DNA of 17,742 bases from ZC4RG19 sp036279475 (GTDB taxonomy: Bacteria; Actinomycetota; Acidimicrobiia; Acidimicrobiales; VFJN01): assembly GCA_036279475.1 (NCBI GenBank), contig DASUJB010000102.1:1-17742 (forward strand), written 5' to 3'. Both the position numbers and the translations under genes were made by a program. How positions within the stretch are numbered: the stretch's first letter is position 1; each line of letters begins with the position of its first letter. Positions 6,641 through 14,379 of the stretch are shown one piece after another. The notes under the pieces were generated by a model, which did no database searches, was not told the origin of the DNA, and was given only the letters and a program-made list of their open reading frames with translations.

Positions 6641-8169
6641 CGGGCTCCCCCCGGGACGGGGACACGACGACCCTCGGGACCGGGCGCGGCGGGCACGTCA
6701 CCACCGGGTGGCGGGGCCAGGCCCCGGGCCACCCCCAGGAAGGGCATGTCGGTGAACAGCCGCCGGCGCGACAGCAGCACGACCACCGGGTGGGTGAACG
6801 CCCACGCCACCACCACGTCGAGGAGGGTGGAGAGGCCGAGGAAGAAGGCGAAGCCCCGCACCGAGCCCACCGTGAGCCACCACAGCACCAGCGCCGCCAG
6901 GAAGGACGTGAAGTTGGCGGCCAGGATGGTGCGGAAGGCCCTCTTGAACGCCTTGTCGGTCGAGGACCGCAGCGTGCGCCCGGCCTTGACCTCGTCCTTG
7001 AGCCGCTCGAAGTACACGACGTAGCTGTCGACGGTGACGCCGATGGACACGATGATGCCGGTGACGCCCGACAGGGTCAGCGCCAGGCCCCAGGTCTGGC
7101 CCAGCACGGTGACGATCGAGTACATCAGCGCGCCCCACACCGACAGGCCCACGATCACCACCAGACCGAGGGCCCGGTAGTAGAGGAGCATGTACACGGC
7201 GACGACGGCCAGGCCCACCACCCCGGCCAGGATGCCGGCGTGCAGGGAGTCGTCGCCCAGCGACGCCGACACGGTCTGCACGCTCTGGCGCTCCAGCTCG
7301 ACCGGCAGCGATCCGTAGCGCAGCACCAGGGCCAGGTCCTTGGCCTGCCGCTCGGTGAAGCTGCCGCTGATCTGGATCTGGTCGGCCTCGTAGCTGGGCT
7401 GGGTGATCCGCGGTGCCGACTGGACCACCGAGTCGAGGACGATGGCCAGCTGGCCGGAGGGGCACACCCGGAGGTCCGGCTGCTGGGCGTAGCACCGGGC
7501 GGCGATGTCGTTGAACTTGTCGATGCCGTCGTCGCCGCCGCGCATCTCCAGCCGCACGAGCCACTGCCCGTTCTGCAGGTCGGCCGAGGCCGTCCGGACG
7601 ATGCGCCCCGTGGCCAGGGCCGGCCCCAGCTGGTAGACGACGGTGGTCCCGGCCTCGGCATCCGAGCCGGGCAGGCCCGGCAGCGTCACGGCGGCGTCGG
7701 CGGTGTCTGCCTCGCGGGACGTGAGCGGTGGCACGCCGGCGTCCCCGGGGGGTTGCCGGCGGGCACCCTCTCCCCGGACGTCGACGGCCTCGCGCGCCGC
7801 CTCGACGTCGTCGGCCGGGAGGGGCAGCGACCGCAGCACGGGACGGAAGCGCAGCTCGGCGGTCCGTCCCACGAGGGCCAGGGCCCGGTCCCGGTTCTTC
7901 ACGCCGGGGAGCTGGACGACGATGGCGTCACCCTGCCGGGTGATGTCGGGCTCGGCCACGCCCAAGGCGTCGACCCGGTCCCGGACGATGGCCACCGATT
8001 GATCGAGCTGGTCGTCCGTGGCGTCGCCGGTGGGGGCCAGCACCACCGAGACGCCGCCCTGGAGGTCCAGGCCCAGCTCCGGGCTGGAGCCCGACACCAG
8101 CGTGGCCACCAGGCCCCCGTAGGCCACCACCACCACGAGCAGGAGCGGGATCAGGATCGAGCGTCGCAC
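6637..8169 (-). CDS. secD: Protein translocase subunit SecD
   Basis: The 510-residue protein carries an N-terminal membrane segment (about 4-20), the conserved ELGLDLQGGV (31-40), a large extracytoplasmic domain, and a C-terminal five- or six-helix RND-type bundle. The external domain ends in LRYGSLPVELERQSVQTVSASLG. The bundle contains SIGVTVDSYVVYFERLKDE and ANFTSFLAALVLW. With SecF it drives the late step of protein export. The GTG at 8169 follows the yajC stop by seven bases, and a GGTGAG sequence at a usable distance overlaps the yajC stop. The stop overlaps the secF ATG. A Pro/Gly/Arg-rich, variable stretch near residues 120-145 is probably a disordered loop. Confidence 0.96.
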   Translation of the reverse strand: MRRSILIPLLLVVVVAYGGLVATLVSGSSPELGLDLQGGVSVVLAPTGDATDDQLDQSVAIVRDRVDALGVAEPDITRQGDAIVVQLPGVKNRDRALALVGRTAELRFRPVLRSLPLPADDVEAAREAVDVRGEGARRQPPGDAGVPPLTSREADTADAAVTLPGLPGSDAEAGTTVVYQLGPALATGRIVRTASADLQNGQWLVRLEMRGGDDGIDKFNDIAARCYAQQPDLRVCPSGQLAIVLDSVVQSAPRITQPSYEADQIQISGSFTERQAKDLALVLRYGSLPVELERQSVQTVSASLGDDSLHAGILAGVVGLAVVAVYMLLYYRALGLVVIVGLSVWGALMYSIVTVLGQTWGLALTLSGVTGIIVSIGVTVDSYVVYFERLKDEVKAGRTLRSSTDKAFKRAFRTILAANFTSFLAALVLWWLTVGSVRGFAFFLGLSTLLDVVVAWAFTHPVVVLLSRRRLFTDMPFLGVARGLAPPPGGDVPAAPGPEGRRVPVPGGAR

Positions 8170-8176
8170 GGCAGGC

Positions 8177-8509
8177 TCACCACGTCGTGCCGGGGGGCAC
8201 GGGACCGGGGTGGTCCTCGTCGGTGGTGGGGGTCACCGACGTGCCGGGCCGGTCGACGGCGTCCTCCAGCCGGCGCAGCACCGCCTGGCGGGCCACCCGC
8301 AACCGGACGCCCGGCGCCACCTCCACCGACATGTCCTCGGGGCCCAAGTCGACGATGCGGCCGTAGATGCCCGCCGTGAGCACCACCTCGTCCCCCGGGC
8401 GCAGCGCCGCCACCAGCGCCTGGTGGCCCCGGACCCGCCGCTGCTGGGGCAGGATGAAGAGCACCCACAGGAGGGCGAACGTGACGGCGAGGACGATCAG
8501 GGCTCCCAT
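8177..8509 (-). CDS. yajC: Preprotein translocase accessory subunit YajC
   Basis: The 110-residue protein has one N-terminal membrane helix (MGALIVLAVTFALLWVLFIL) followed by PQQRRVRGHQ and the GDEVVLTAGIYGRIVDLG segment that defines the YajC family. It joins the SecDF complex. I chose the ATG at 8509 because it starts directly at the membrane helix and lies 16 bases after the tgt stop. A longer frame opening at 8557 would overlap tgt and add an unlike N-terminus. The Shine-Dalgarno sequence is weak (GGCGGG, six bases away). Confidence 0.93.
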   Translation of the reverse strand: MGALIVLAVTFALLWVLFILPQQRRVRGHQALVAALRPGDEVVLTAGIYGRIVDLGPEDMSVEVAPGVRLRVARQAVLRRLEDAVDRPGTSVTPTTDEDHPGPVPPGTTW

Positions 8510-8525
8510 AGAAAGCCCGCCGAGC

Positions 8526-9671
8526 CTAGTGCCCCTCCCCGGGCTTGCCGCCATCACCCCCCGGGCGGGGTGCCCACGTCGCCGCCACCTCCCCGCGCAG
8601 GTCGTCCAGTCTGCCCCCGCCGATGGCGGAGCGGACCCGGTCGACGAGGGCGAGGATCCACGCCACGTTGTGCAGCGTCAGCAACCGCGGGGCCGTCGGC
8701 TCCCCGACCGACAGCAGGTGGCGGAGGTAGCCCCGCGGCCAGCGGGCGCACACCCGGCAGCCGCAGGCCGGGTCGAGGGGGGCGGGGTCATCGGCGTAGC
8801 GGGCGTTGCGCAGGTTGAGGCGCCCGGCAGAGGTGAGGATGGTGCCGTGCCGGGCGAGGCGGGTGGGCAGCACGCAGTCGAACATGTCGACCCCGCGGGC
8901 CACGGCCTCCACGATGCCCGCGGGGTCGCCGACGCCCATGAGGTAGCGGGGCCGGTCGACCGGCAGCCCGGCCAGCGCCACCTCCAGCGCCGACAGCATG
9001 GCGGCGCGGTCCTCGCCCACCGACAGGCCGCCCACCGCGTAGCCGTCGAAGCCCACGGCCACGGTGCGCTCGGCACTCTCGGACCGCAGGGCCGGGTCGA
9101 CGCCCCCCTGCACGATGCCGAACTGGCTGAGCTCGGGCCGGTCGGCGGCCACGAAGGCGGCGCGAGCCCGCTCGGCCCACAGCGCCGTGCGCTCGACGGC
9201 GACCCGGACCACCGCGCCGGGCGACGGCAACGGCGGGCAGACGTCGAGGACCATCTGTATGTCACCACCCAGCCGCAGCTGCACGTCGACCGCTCCCTCG
9301 GGACCGAGGTGGTGGCGGCTGCCGTCGTAGGTGGAGGTGAACGTGACACCGCTGTCGTCGACGTGGGGGCGGAGCGAGAACACCTGGTAGCCCCCCGAGT
9401 CGGTGAGGACGTGACCGCCCCACCGGCTGAAGCCGTGCACCCCGCCCAGCCTCGCCACCACGTCGGCGCCGGGGCGCAGCATCAGGTGGTAGGCGTTGGC
9501 CAGGACGACCTCGGCCCCGAGGTCCTCCAGGTCGTCGGCCGCCAGCGTGCGCACCGCCCCCCGGGTGCCCACCGGCATGAAGCACGGCGTGGCGAACGTG
9601 CCCCGGGTGGTGGTGACGGCACCGGTGCGGGCCCGCCCGCACGTGGCACCGATGGCGAACGACAGGCTCAC
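8526..9671 (-). CDS. tgt: tRNA-guanine transglycosylase (queuosine)
   Basis: This enzyme exchanges guanine-34 of GUN-anticodon tRNAs for preQ1. The 381-residue protein shows LTDSGGYQVFSL with the acid/base aspartate D91, the nucleophile D265 in DMFDCVLPTRLARHGT, GRLNLRNARY (283-292), and the zinc ligands C303, C305, C308 and H334. FGIVQGGVDPALR and YAVGGLSVGE are also characteristic. The usual FDEC segment of the base pocket reads LDVC (142-145), an E-to-V change. The start is GTG at 9671, overlapping the queA stop by four bases (GTGA). It works directly before queA in the pathway, and the pair is clearly co-translated. Confidence 0.95.
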   Translation of the reverse strand: MSLSFAIGATCGRARTGAVTTTRGTFATPCFMPVGTRGAVRTLAADDLEDLGAEVVLANAYHLMLRPGADVVARLGGVHGFSRWGGHVLTDSGGYQVFSLRPHVDDSGVTFTSTYDGSRHHLGPEGAVDVQLRLGGDIQMVLDVCPPLPSPGAVVRVAVERTALWAERARAAFVAADRPELSQFGIVQGGVDPALRSESAERTVAVGFDGYAVGGLSVGEDRAAMLSALEVALAGLPVDRPRYLMGVGDPAGIVEAVARGVDMFDCVLPTRLARHGTILTSAGRLNLRNARYADDPAPLDPACGCRVCARWPRGYLRHLLSVGEPTAPRLLTLHNVAWILALVDRVRSAIGGGRLDDLRGEVAATWAPRPGGDGGKPGEGH

Positions 9672-10729
9672 GCCACGCCGTCGCCCGGGCCGCGAGCGGG
9701 GCCGGTGGTGCCCGCGGTGCGGACCAGCCACATGGCGTCGCCGAAGGAGAGGAACCGGTAGCCGGTGGCCAGCGCCTCGGCGTAGAGGGCGCGCCAGCGG
9801 GGGCCGACCAGGGCGTCCACCAGCGCCAGCAGCGACGAGCGGGGGAGGTGGAAGTTGGTCATGAGCACGTCGACCAGCCGCCACGTCCACGGCCGATGGA
9901 TGAACAGCTCGGTACGGCCCTCCAAGGCACCCGTCAGCGCCGCCGCCTCCAGGGCCCGCACGCTGGTGGTCCCGACCGCGACCACCCTGCCACCCCCGGC
10001 CCGCGCCGCCCGGCAGGCCGACAGCGTCGTCGCCGGCACCCGGTAGCGCTCCCCGTGCATGCGGTGGGCCTCGACGGTGCCGGCCGTCATGGGGCGGAAC
10101 GTGCCCATGCCCACCACCAGGTCGACGGGCTCGATGGTGGCCCCGGCCCGACGGCAGCCGTCGAGGACGGCGGGGGTGAGGTGCAGCCCGGCCGTCGGTG
10201 CCGCCACCGACCCGGGCCGGTCGGCGAACACGGTCTGGTACCGCTCGGGGTCCCCCAGGGGGGCGGTGACGTAGGGCGGGAGGGGGACCGTCCCGTGGCG
10301 ATCGAGGGCCTCGAGCTCGCCGACGCCGGGGGCGAGCTCGAGGCGGACGAGCCGCGTCCCCTCGCCCGGGCCGGCCCCGTCCACCACCACGGCCAGGTCG
10401 TCCCCGGCCACCAGGCGGGTCCCGGGGTGCACGCGCCGGCCCGGGCGCACCAGCGCCTCCCAGGGCCCGGCCGCCGTGCGCTCGAGCAGCAGCACCTCGA
10501 CCGCTCCCCCGGTGGCCTTGCGCAGCCGCAGGCGGGCCGGCAGGACCCGGGTGGTGTTCACGACAACGACGTCGCCCGGCCGGACGAGCGCCGGCAGGTC
10601 GGCCACCCTGCAGTGGCCGACCCCACCGGCGCCGTCGTCGACCAGCAGCCGGGCGGCGTCGCGGGGTTCCGCCGGCTGCTGGGCGATGGCGTCCCGCGGC
10701 AGGTCGTAGTCGAGCTCGGCGAGGTCCAT
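9668..10729 (-). CDS. queA: S-adenosylmethionine:tRNA ribosyltransferase-isomerase
   Basis: QueA transfers and isomerises the ribosyl group of S-adenosylmethionine onto preQ1 in tRNA, giving epoxyqueuosine. The 353-residue sequence begins with LDYDLPRDAIAQQPAEPRDAARLL (6-29), and has VNTTRVLPARL (57-67), DPERYQTVFA (160-169), PTAGLHLTPAVLDG (178-191), VGMGTFRP (206-213) and LMTNFHLPRSSLLALV (289-304), all family signatures. The usual GLHFT reads GLHLT. The ATG at 10729 lies 130 bases after ruvB with a hairpin in between, and a TAGCTT box 11 bases upstream, so queA-tgt may have its own promoter. Confidence 0.95.
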   Translation of the reverse strand: MDLAELDYDLPRDAIAQQPAEPRDAARLLVDDGAGGVGHCRVADLPALVRPGDVVVVNTTRVLPARLRLRKATGGAVEVLLLERTAAGPWEALVRPGRRVHPGTRLVAGDDLAVVVDGAGPGEGTRLVRLELAPGVGELEALDRHGTVPLPPYVTAPLGDPERYQTVFADRPGSVAAPTAGLHLTPAVLDGCRRAGATIEPVDLVVGMGTFRPMTAGTVEAHRMHGERYRVPATTLSACRAARAGGGRVVAVGTTSVRALEAAALTGALEGRTELFIHRPWTWRLVDVLMTNFHLPRSSLLALVDALVGPRWRALYAEALATGYRFLSFGDAMWLVRTAGTTGPARGPGDGVA

Positions 10730-10740
10730 GGGGTCGGTCG

Positions 10741-10746
10741 AAGCTA
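10741..10746 (-). promoter_or_regulatory. Possible -10 box of queA (TAGCTT)
   Basis: The minus strand reads TAGCTT 11 bases before the queA ATG, which would leave a 5' leader of only a few bases. No clear -35 box is present. Confidence 0.25.
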
Positions 10747-10821
10747 CCGGGTAGAGGCCTGGCTCGTCGCCGTCGGCCGCCCCGGGACGGGTGCGCCGCC
10801 CCGCCCTGCCGGGTGGGCGGA

Positions 10822-10844
10822 CCGCCGGTGGAGTAGGCCGGCGG
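10822..10844 (-). terminator. Hairpin after ruvB, possible terminator without U-run
   Basis: CCGCCGG and CCGGCGG form a perfect seven-base-pair stem with a nine-base loop, starting about 15 bases after the ruvB stop codon. A second possible stem, CCGCCC/GGGCGG, follows within 30 bases. There is no U-run. The 130-base gap to queA is among the longest in the window, so a transcription break here is plausible. Confidence 0.3.
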
Positions 10845-10859
10845 GCCCGTCCCCGAGGG

Positions 10860-11906
10860 TCAGCGGGACGTCTCGCCGAACAGGGTCGGCGGTGCCAGGG
10901 CCGGGTCGTGGGGGGGCGGGGACAGGCCGACGTGGCGCCAGGCGGCGGGCGTGGCGACCCGTCCCCGGGGCGTGCGCATGAGGAGCCCCTGCTGGATCAG
11001 GAACGGCTCGTAGACGTCCTCGACCGTCTCGGTCTGCTCGCCCACGCTGATGGCCAGCGTGGACAGGCCGACCGGACCGCCGCCGAAGCGATCGCACAGG
11101 GCGCGGAGGATGGCACGGTCGACCTTGTCCAGCCCCCGCTCGTCCACCCCGAACACTGCCAGGCCGTCGGCGGCCGTGGACCGGTCGACCCGGCCGTCGG
11201 CCTGCACCTCGGCGTAGTCGCGCACACGACGCAGCAACCGGTTGGCGATGCGAGGGGTGCCCCGGGCGCGCCGAGCGATCTCGGCACACCCGCCGGCGTC
11301 GATCCGCACCTCGAGGATGCCGGCCGCACGGGCCACGATGGCCTCGAGGTCCGCCGCCGCGTAGTAGTCGAGCCGGGCCGTCAGGCCGAAGCGGTCGCGC
11401 AGCGGCCCGGTGATCGAACCGGTGCGGGTGGTGGCGCCCACCAGCGTGAAGCGCGGCAGGTCGAGGCGGATGGACCGCGCCGCCGGCCCCTTGCCCAGCA
11501 CGATGTCGAGCTGGAAGTCCTCCATCGCCGGGTAGAGGACCTCTTCCACGGCCCGGGGGAGCCGGTGGATCTCGTCGACGAACAGCACGTCACCGTCCTC
11601 GACCTGGGTGAGGATGGCGGCCAGGTCGCCCGCCCGCTCGACCGCGGGCCCCGAGGTGGTGTGGAGGTGGGCGCCGACCTCGGCGGCGATGATCCCCGCC
11701 AGGGTGGTCTTGCCCAGCCCCGGGGGCCCGGCGAACAGGAGGTGGTCGGGAGCCTGGCCCCGGCGGCGGGCGGCCTCGAGCACGATCTCCAGGTGGGCCC
11801 GCAGCTCGGGCTGCCCGACGAAGTCCGCCAGCCGCCGGGGTCGGAGGGTCGACTCGGCGGCGGCCTCGCCCGGCTCCGGGTCCGGGGCGAGCAGCTCCTC
11901 ACGCAT
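10860..11906 (-). CDS. ruvB: Holliday junction branch migration ATPase RuvB
   Basis: RuvB is the AAA+ hexameric motor that drives branch migration with RuvA. The 348-residue protein has Walker A GPPGLGKTT (60-68), Walker B FVDEIHRL (109-116), the sensor segment LVGATTRTGSITGPLRDRFG (155-174) with the arginine finger in PLRDRFG, and the winged-helix domain with GGPVGLSTLA near residue 275. Length and order are normal. The ATG at 11906 lies 33 bases after ruvA, with a G-rich stretch at Shine-Dalgarno distance. Confidence 0.97.
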   Translation of the reverse strand: MREELLAPDPEPGEAAAESTLRPRRLADFVGQPELRAHLEIVLEAARRRGQAPDHLLFAGPPGLGKTTLAGIIAAEVGAHLHTTSGPAVERAGDLAAILTQVEDGDVLFVDEIHRLPRAVEEVLYPAMEDFQLDIVLGKGPAARSIRLDLPRFTLVGATTRTGSITGPLRDRFGLTARLDYYAAADLEAIVARAAGILEVRIDAGGCAEIARRARGTPRIANRLLRRVRDYAEVQADGRVDRSTAADGLAVFGVDERGLDKVDRAILRALCDRFGGGPVGLSTLAISVGEQTETVEDVYEPFLIQQGLLMRTPRGRVATPAAWRHVGLSPPPHDPALAPPTLFGETSR

Positions 11907-11939
11907 CCCGCACCCCCCGGCGGGCGCGGCTCGGGCCGC

Positions 11940-12557
11940 TCAACGGGCCGCCGCCAGCCGTCGCAGCGCCTGGCGCAGCAGATCGGCCACGTCGCCCTGG
12001 CCGGACGGGTCGAGGCCGGCCGTGGCCGTGCGGATCTCCTCGGCCGAGTACCCGAGGCCGGCCAGGGCGTCCCGCACGTCGCTGGTGGCGGTGCGCGCCT
12101 CGGCCGCCGCCGGCAGCCCGCCGGCGCCAGCCGGGGGCAGGGCGCCGGGGTCGGGCACGTCGAGGCGCGCCCGCAGCTCCACGAGGAGGCGGCCGGCCGT
12201 CTTCCTCCCCACCCCGGGCACCAGGCACAGGGCCGCCACGTCGTCGTCGGCCAGGATGCGCACCAGCGCCGCCGGCGCGTGCACCGACAGGATGGCCAGG
12301 GCCATCGACGGGCCGACGCCGTGGGCCCCGAGCAGAGCCCCGAAGGTGGCCCGCTCCTCGCGCGAGGCGAAGCCGTAGAGCGTCTCGACGTCCTCGCGGA
12401 CGTGGTGGTGCACCCACACGAAGACGTCGTCGCCGACATCGCCGAGCGCCACCGCGGTGGTGGGCGCCACCACGATCGCGTAGCCGATGCCGCCCACCTC
12501 GACCAGGACCTCGCCGGCGCCCCGGTGCAGCAGCCGCCCGCGCAGCGAGCCGATCAC
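11940..12557 (-). CDS. ruvA: Holliday junction DNA-binding protein RuvA
   Basis: RuvA binds four-way junctions and loads RuvB. The 205-residue protein has the N-terminal OB domain (MIGSLRGRL; GGIGYAI at 22-28), the acidic pin with E55-D56, two helix-hairpin-helix motifs (GAHGVGPSMALAIL 77-90 and VPGVGRKTAGRLLVEL 113-128), and the small C-terminal RuvB-binding domain (about 158-203) after a flexible linker. The GTG start at 12557 overlaps the ruvC stop by four bases (GTGA). Confidence 0.96.
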   Translation of the reverse strand: MIGSLRGRLLHRGAGEVLVEVGGIGYAIVVAPTTAVALGDVGDDVFVWVHHHVREDVETLYGFASREERATFGALLGAHGVGPSMALAILSVHAPAALVRILADDDVAALCLVPGVGRKTAGRLLVELRARLDVPDPGALPPAGAGGLPAAAEARTATSDVRDALAGLGYSAEEIRTATAGLDPSGQGDVADLLRQALRRLAAAR

Positions 12558-13075
12558 CGCGCCGCCTCCGGGCGCCGATGCCGGGAGGCCGGCAGCCGGG
12601 ACCGCCACGGGGCATGGGCGAGGTGGCACAGCGCCAGGGCGACGGCGTCGGCGGCGTCGACGGGCCGGAGGGGACGGGAGATGCCGAGCAGGGCCTGCAC
12701 CATGCGCTCCATCTGCTGCTTGTCGGCGCCGCCGAACCCGGCGACCGCCTGCTTGACCTCGTTGGGCGAGTACTCGACCACCTCGGCCCCGGCGGCCACG
12801 CCCTCCACCATGGCCAGGCCCGCCGCCTGGGCCACCGGGATGGCGGTGCGGGCGTTGACCTGGAACAGCACCCGCTCGACGGCCACCACCGCCGGGCGGT
12901 GCTCGGCCACCAGGGAGCGCAGGTCGTCGCGCAGCAGCGCCAGGCGCCGGGGCACCGGTAGGGCCGGATCCGTGCGCAGCACGCCGGCGGACACGGCCCG
13001 GGGCCGGCGACCGGCACGCTCGACCACGCCGTAGCCGCAACGCGACAACCCCGGGTCGATGCCGAGCACGAACAC
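12554..13075 (-). CDS. ruvC: Crossover junction endodeoxyribonuclease RuvC
   Basis: RuvC cuts Holliday junctions symmetrically. The 173-residue protein shows the catalytic acids D7 (GIDPGLSRCGYGV), E67 (VAVERVLFQVNARTA), D140 and D143 (DAADAVALALCH), plus SPNEVKQAVAGFGGADKQQM, the basic DNA-contact segment. I chose GTG 13075, which yields MFVLGIDPG. A TAGGGT box lies exactly eight bases upstream and would give a leaderless transcript; a second GTG two codons later (13069) is possible. ruvC lies 56 bases after the peroxiredoxin gene and overlaps ruvA. Confidence 0.95.
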   Translation of the reverse strand: MFVLGIDPGLSRCGYGVVERAGRRPRAVSAGVLRTDPALPVPRRLALLRDDLRSLVAEHRPAVVAVERVLFQVNARTAIPVAQAAGLAMVEGVAAGAEVVEYSPNEVKQAVAGFGGADKQQMERMVQALLGISRPLRPVDAADAVALALCHLAHAPWRSRLPASRHRRPEAAR

Positions 13076-13083
13076 GGGTTCGG

Positions 13084-13089
13084 ACCCTA
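13084..13089 (-). promoter_or_regulatory. Putative -10 box of ruvC (TAGGGT), leaderless geometry
   Basis: The minus strand reads TAGGGT eight bases before the ruvC GTG, the same spacing as at hisS and the aftB leader. It could alternatively act as a Shine-Dalgarno-like AGGG at eight bases; the two readings cannot be separated from sequence. Confidence 0.35.
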
Positions 13090-13104
13090 GCGGCAGCCCC
13101 GGGC

Positions 13105-13124
13105 GCCCCGGTGGATGCCGGGGC
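13105..13124 (-). terminator. Hairpin after the peroxiredoxin gene
   Basis: GCCCCGG and CCGGGGC form a perfect seven-base-pair stem with a six-base loop, seven bases after the peroxiredoxin stop on the minus strand. There is no U-run. With the ruvC -10 candidate just downstream, it may mark the end of a pdxT-yebC-prx transcript. Confidence 0.3.
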
Positions 13125-13131
13125 ACGGGGC

Positions 13132-13629
13132 TCAGCCTGCGGCCGCCACCGCCGCCACCAGCTCGGCGGGGGGCCGGAACCACTGGCCCGCCACCGCCCG
13201 GTGGGCGTACCGGATGGTGCCGCTGCCGTCGACCACGAAGAGCGACCGCCGGTAGTAGCCCACCGGGCCGAGGACCCCGTAGGCCCGGCCCACGGCCCGG
13301 TCCTCGTCGGCCAGGAGCGGGAAGGCGAACCCGTGCTGCTCGGCGCTGAACCGGTCGTGGCTCTCCAGCGACTGGGGGCTGATGGCCAGCAGAGCGGCGT
13401 CGACGTCCCGGAAGGCCTCGATGCCCGTCGTGTAGCTGTTGAGCTGGCGGGTGCACACCGGCGTGCCGTCACCCGGGTAGAACACCAGCACGACGGGCCG
13501 GCCCGCCCAGTCCGACAGGGAGACGTCCCGGTGGCTGGCGGCCGTACCGTCGGTGCCCGGCAGCGTGAAGCCGGGAGCCGGATCGCCCACCCCCACCCGG
13601 TCCCGGCCCCCGAGGCGAGGCGTGCTCAC
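13132..13629 (-). CDS. Peroxiredoxin, AhpC/TSA-Bcp type, single cysteine
   Basis: A thioredoxin-fold peroxidase of 165 residues that should reduce peroxides in the cytoplasm. It has VGVGDPAPGFTLPGTDG (12-28) and the peroxidatic motif FYPGDGTPVCTRQL (50-63), where C59 follows the P-x3-T-x2-C pattern. Later come the conserved PLLADEDRAVGRAYGV and RRSLFVVDGSGTIRYAHR segments. C59 is the only cysteine, so there is no internal resolving cysteine and an outside thiol must recycle it. The GTG at 13629 overlaps the yebC stop by four bases, so the gene belongs to the pdxT-yebC unit. A peroxiredoxin is not usual between yebC and ruvC. Confidence 0.88.
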   Translation of the reverse strand: MSTPRLGGRDRVGVGDPAPGFTLPGTDGTAASHRDVSLSDWAGRPVVLVFYPGDGTPVCTRQLNSYTTGIEAFRDVDAALLAISPQSLESHDRFSAEQHGFAFPLLADEDRAVGRAYGVLGPVGYYRRSLFVVDGSGTIRYAHRAVAGQWFRPPAELVAAVAAAG

Positions 13630-14375
13630 GCCTCGACGGCTTCGAGGAGGGTGTCGGGGATGTCGAAGTTGGCGTGGACGGCCTGCACGTCGTCGTGGTC
13701 GTCGAGGGCGTCGATGAGGCGCAGGACCTTGCGGGCCGCCTCGGCCGTGTCGAGCTGGACGGTCGACTGGGGGACCATGGCCAGGTCGGACGAGTCGACG
13801 GGCACGCCGGCCGCGTCGAGGGCGCTGCGCACGGCGTGCAGCTCGGCGGGCGGGGTCACCACCCGCCACGAGTCGCCGTCGTCGACGACGTCCTCGGCCC
13901 CGGCGTCGAGGGCGGTGAGGACCAACTCCTCCTCGTCGGCCGACCGGGGCACGACGAGCTGGCCCTTGCGGTCGAACTGCCAGGCGACGGCACCGGGCTC
14001 GGCCTGCGAGCCGCCGTTCCTCGAGAAGATGTTGCGGATCTCGGCACCGGTGCGGTTGCGGTTGTCGGTGAGGACCTCGACCATCACCGCCACCCCGCCG
14101 GGGGCGTAGCCCTCGTAGGTGATCTGCTGGTAGGTCACGCCGTCCAGCTCGCCCGTCCCCCGCTTGACGGCTCGCTCGATGGTGTCGACGGGGATGGACG
14201 CGTCCCGGGCCTTCTGGAACATGGTGCGCAGGGTGGGGTTCATGTCGGGGTCCCCCCCGCCCTCGCGCGCCGCCACCTCCACCTGCCGCAGCACCTTGGC
14301 GAAGAGCTTGCCGCGGGCCTTGTCGTTGGCCGCCTTCTTGTGCTTGATCGTCGCCCACTTCGAGTGGCCACTCAT
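13626..14375 (-). CDS. yebC: YebC/PmpR (TACO1) family protein
   Basis: The 249-residue protein starts MSGHSKWATIKHKKAANDKARGKLFAK, the invariant family N-terminus, and has VDTIERAVKRGTGE (about 67-80), YEGYAPGGVAVMVEVLTDNRNRT (about 89-111), and a C-terminal VPQSTVQL segment. The family was long annotated as transcription regulators; more recent work describes members as ribosome-associated factors that relieve stalling at proline-rich stretches. The ATG at 14375 is four bases after the pdxT stop; a longer frame to 14462 would overlap pdxT and lacks family support. An AGGTGG lies nine bases upstream. Confidence 0.95.
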   Translation of the reverse strand: MSGHSKWATIKHKKAANDKARGKLFAKVLRQVEVAAREGGGDPDMNPTLRTMFQKARDASIPVDTIERAVKRGTGELDGVTYQQITYEGYAPGGVAVMVEVLTDNRNRTGAEIRNIFSRNGGSQAEPGAVAWQFDRKGQLVVPRSADEEELVLTALDAGAEDVVDDGDSWRVVTPPAELHAVRSALDAAGVPVDSSDLAMVPQSTVQLDTAEAARKVLRLIDALDDHDDVQAVHANFDIPDTLLEAVEA

Positions 14376-14379
14376 CGGC

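Noticed and set aside
8526..9890. A longer tgt start
   Set aside because: The upstream part lies inside queA in another frame; GTG 9671 gives the usual length and a GTGA overlap with the queA stop.
10791..13034. A 747-codon plus-strand open frame across ruvB, ruvA and ruvC
   Set aside because: It is a shadow of three clearly identified genes and shows no domain. The same holds for plus-strand frames at 3379-5013, 6790-8379 and 8367-9761.
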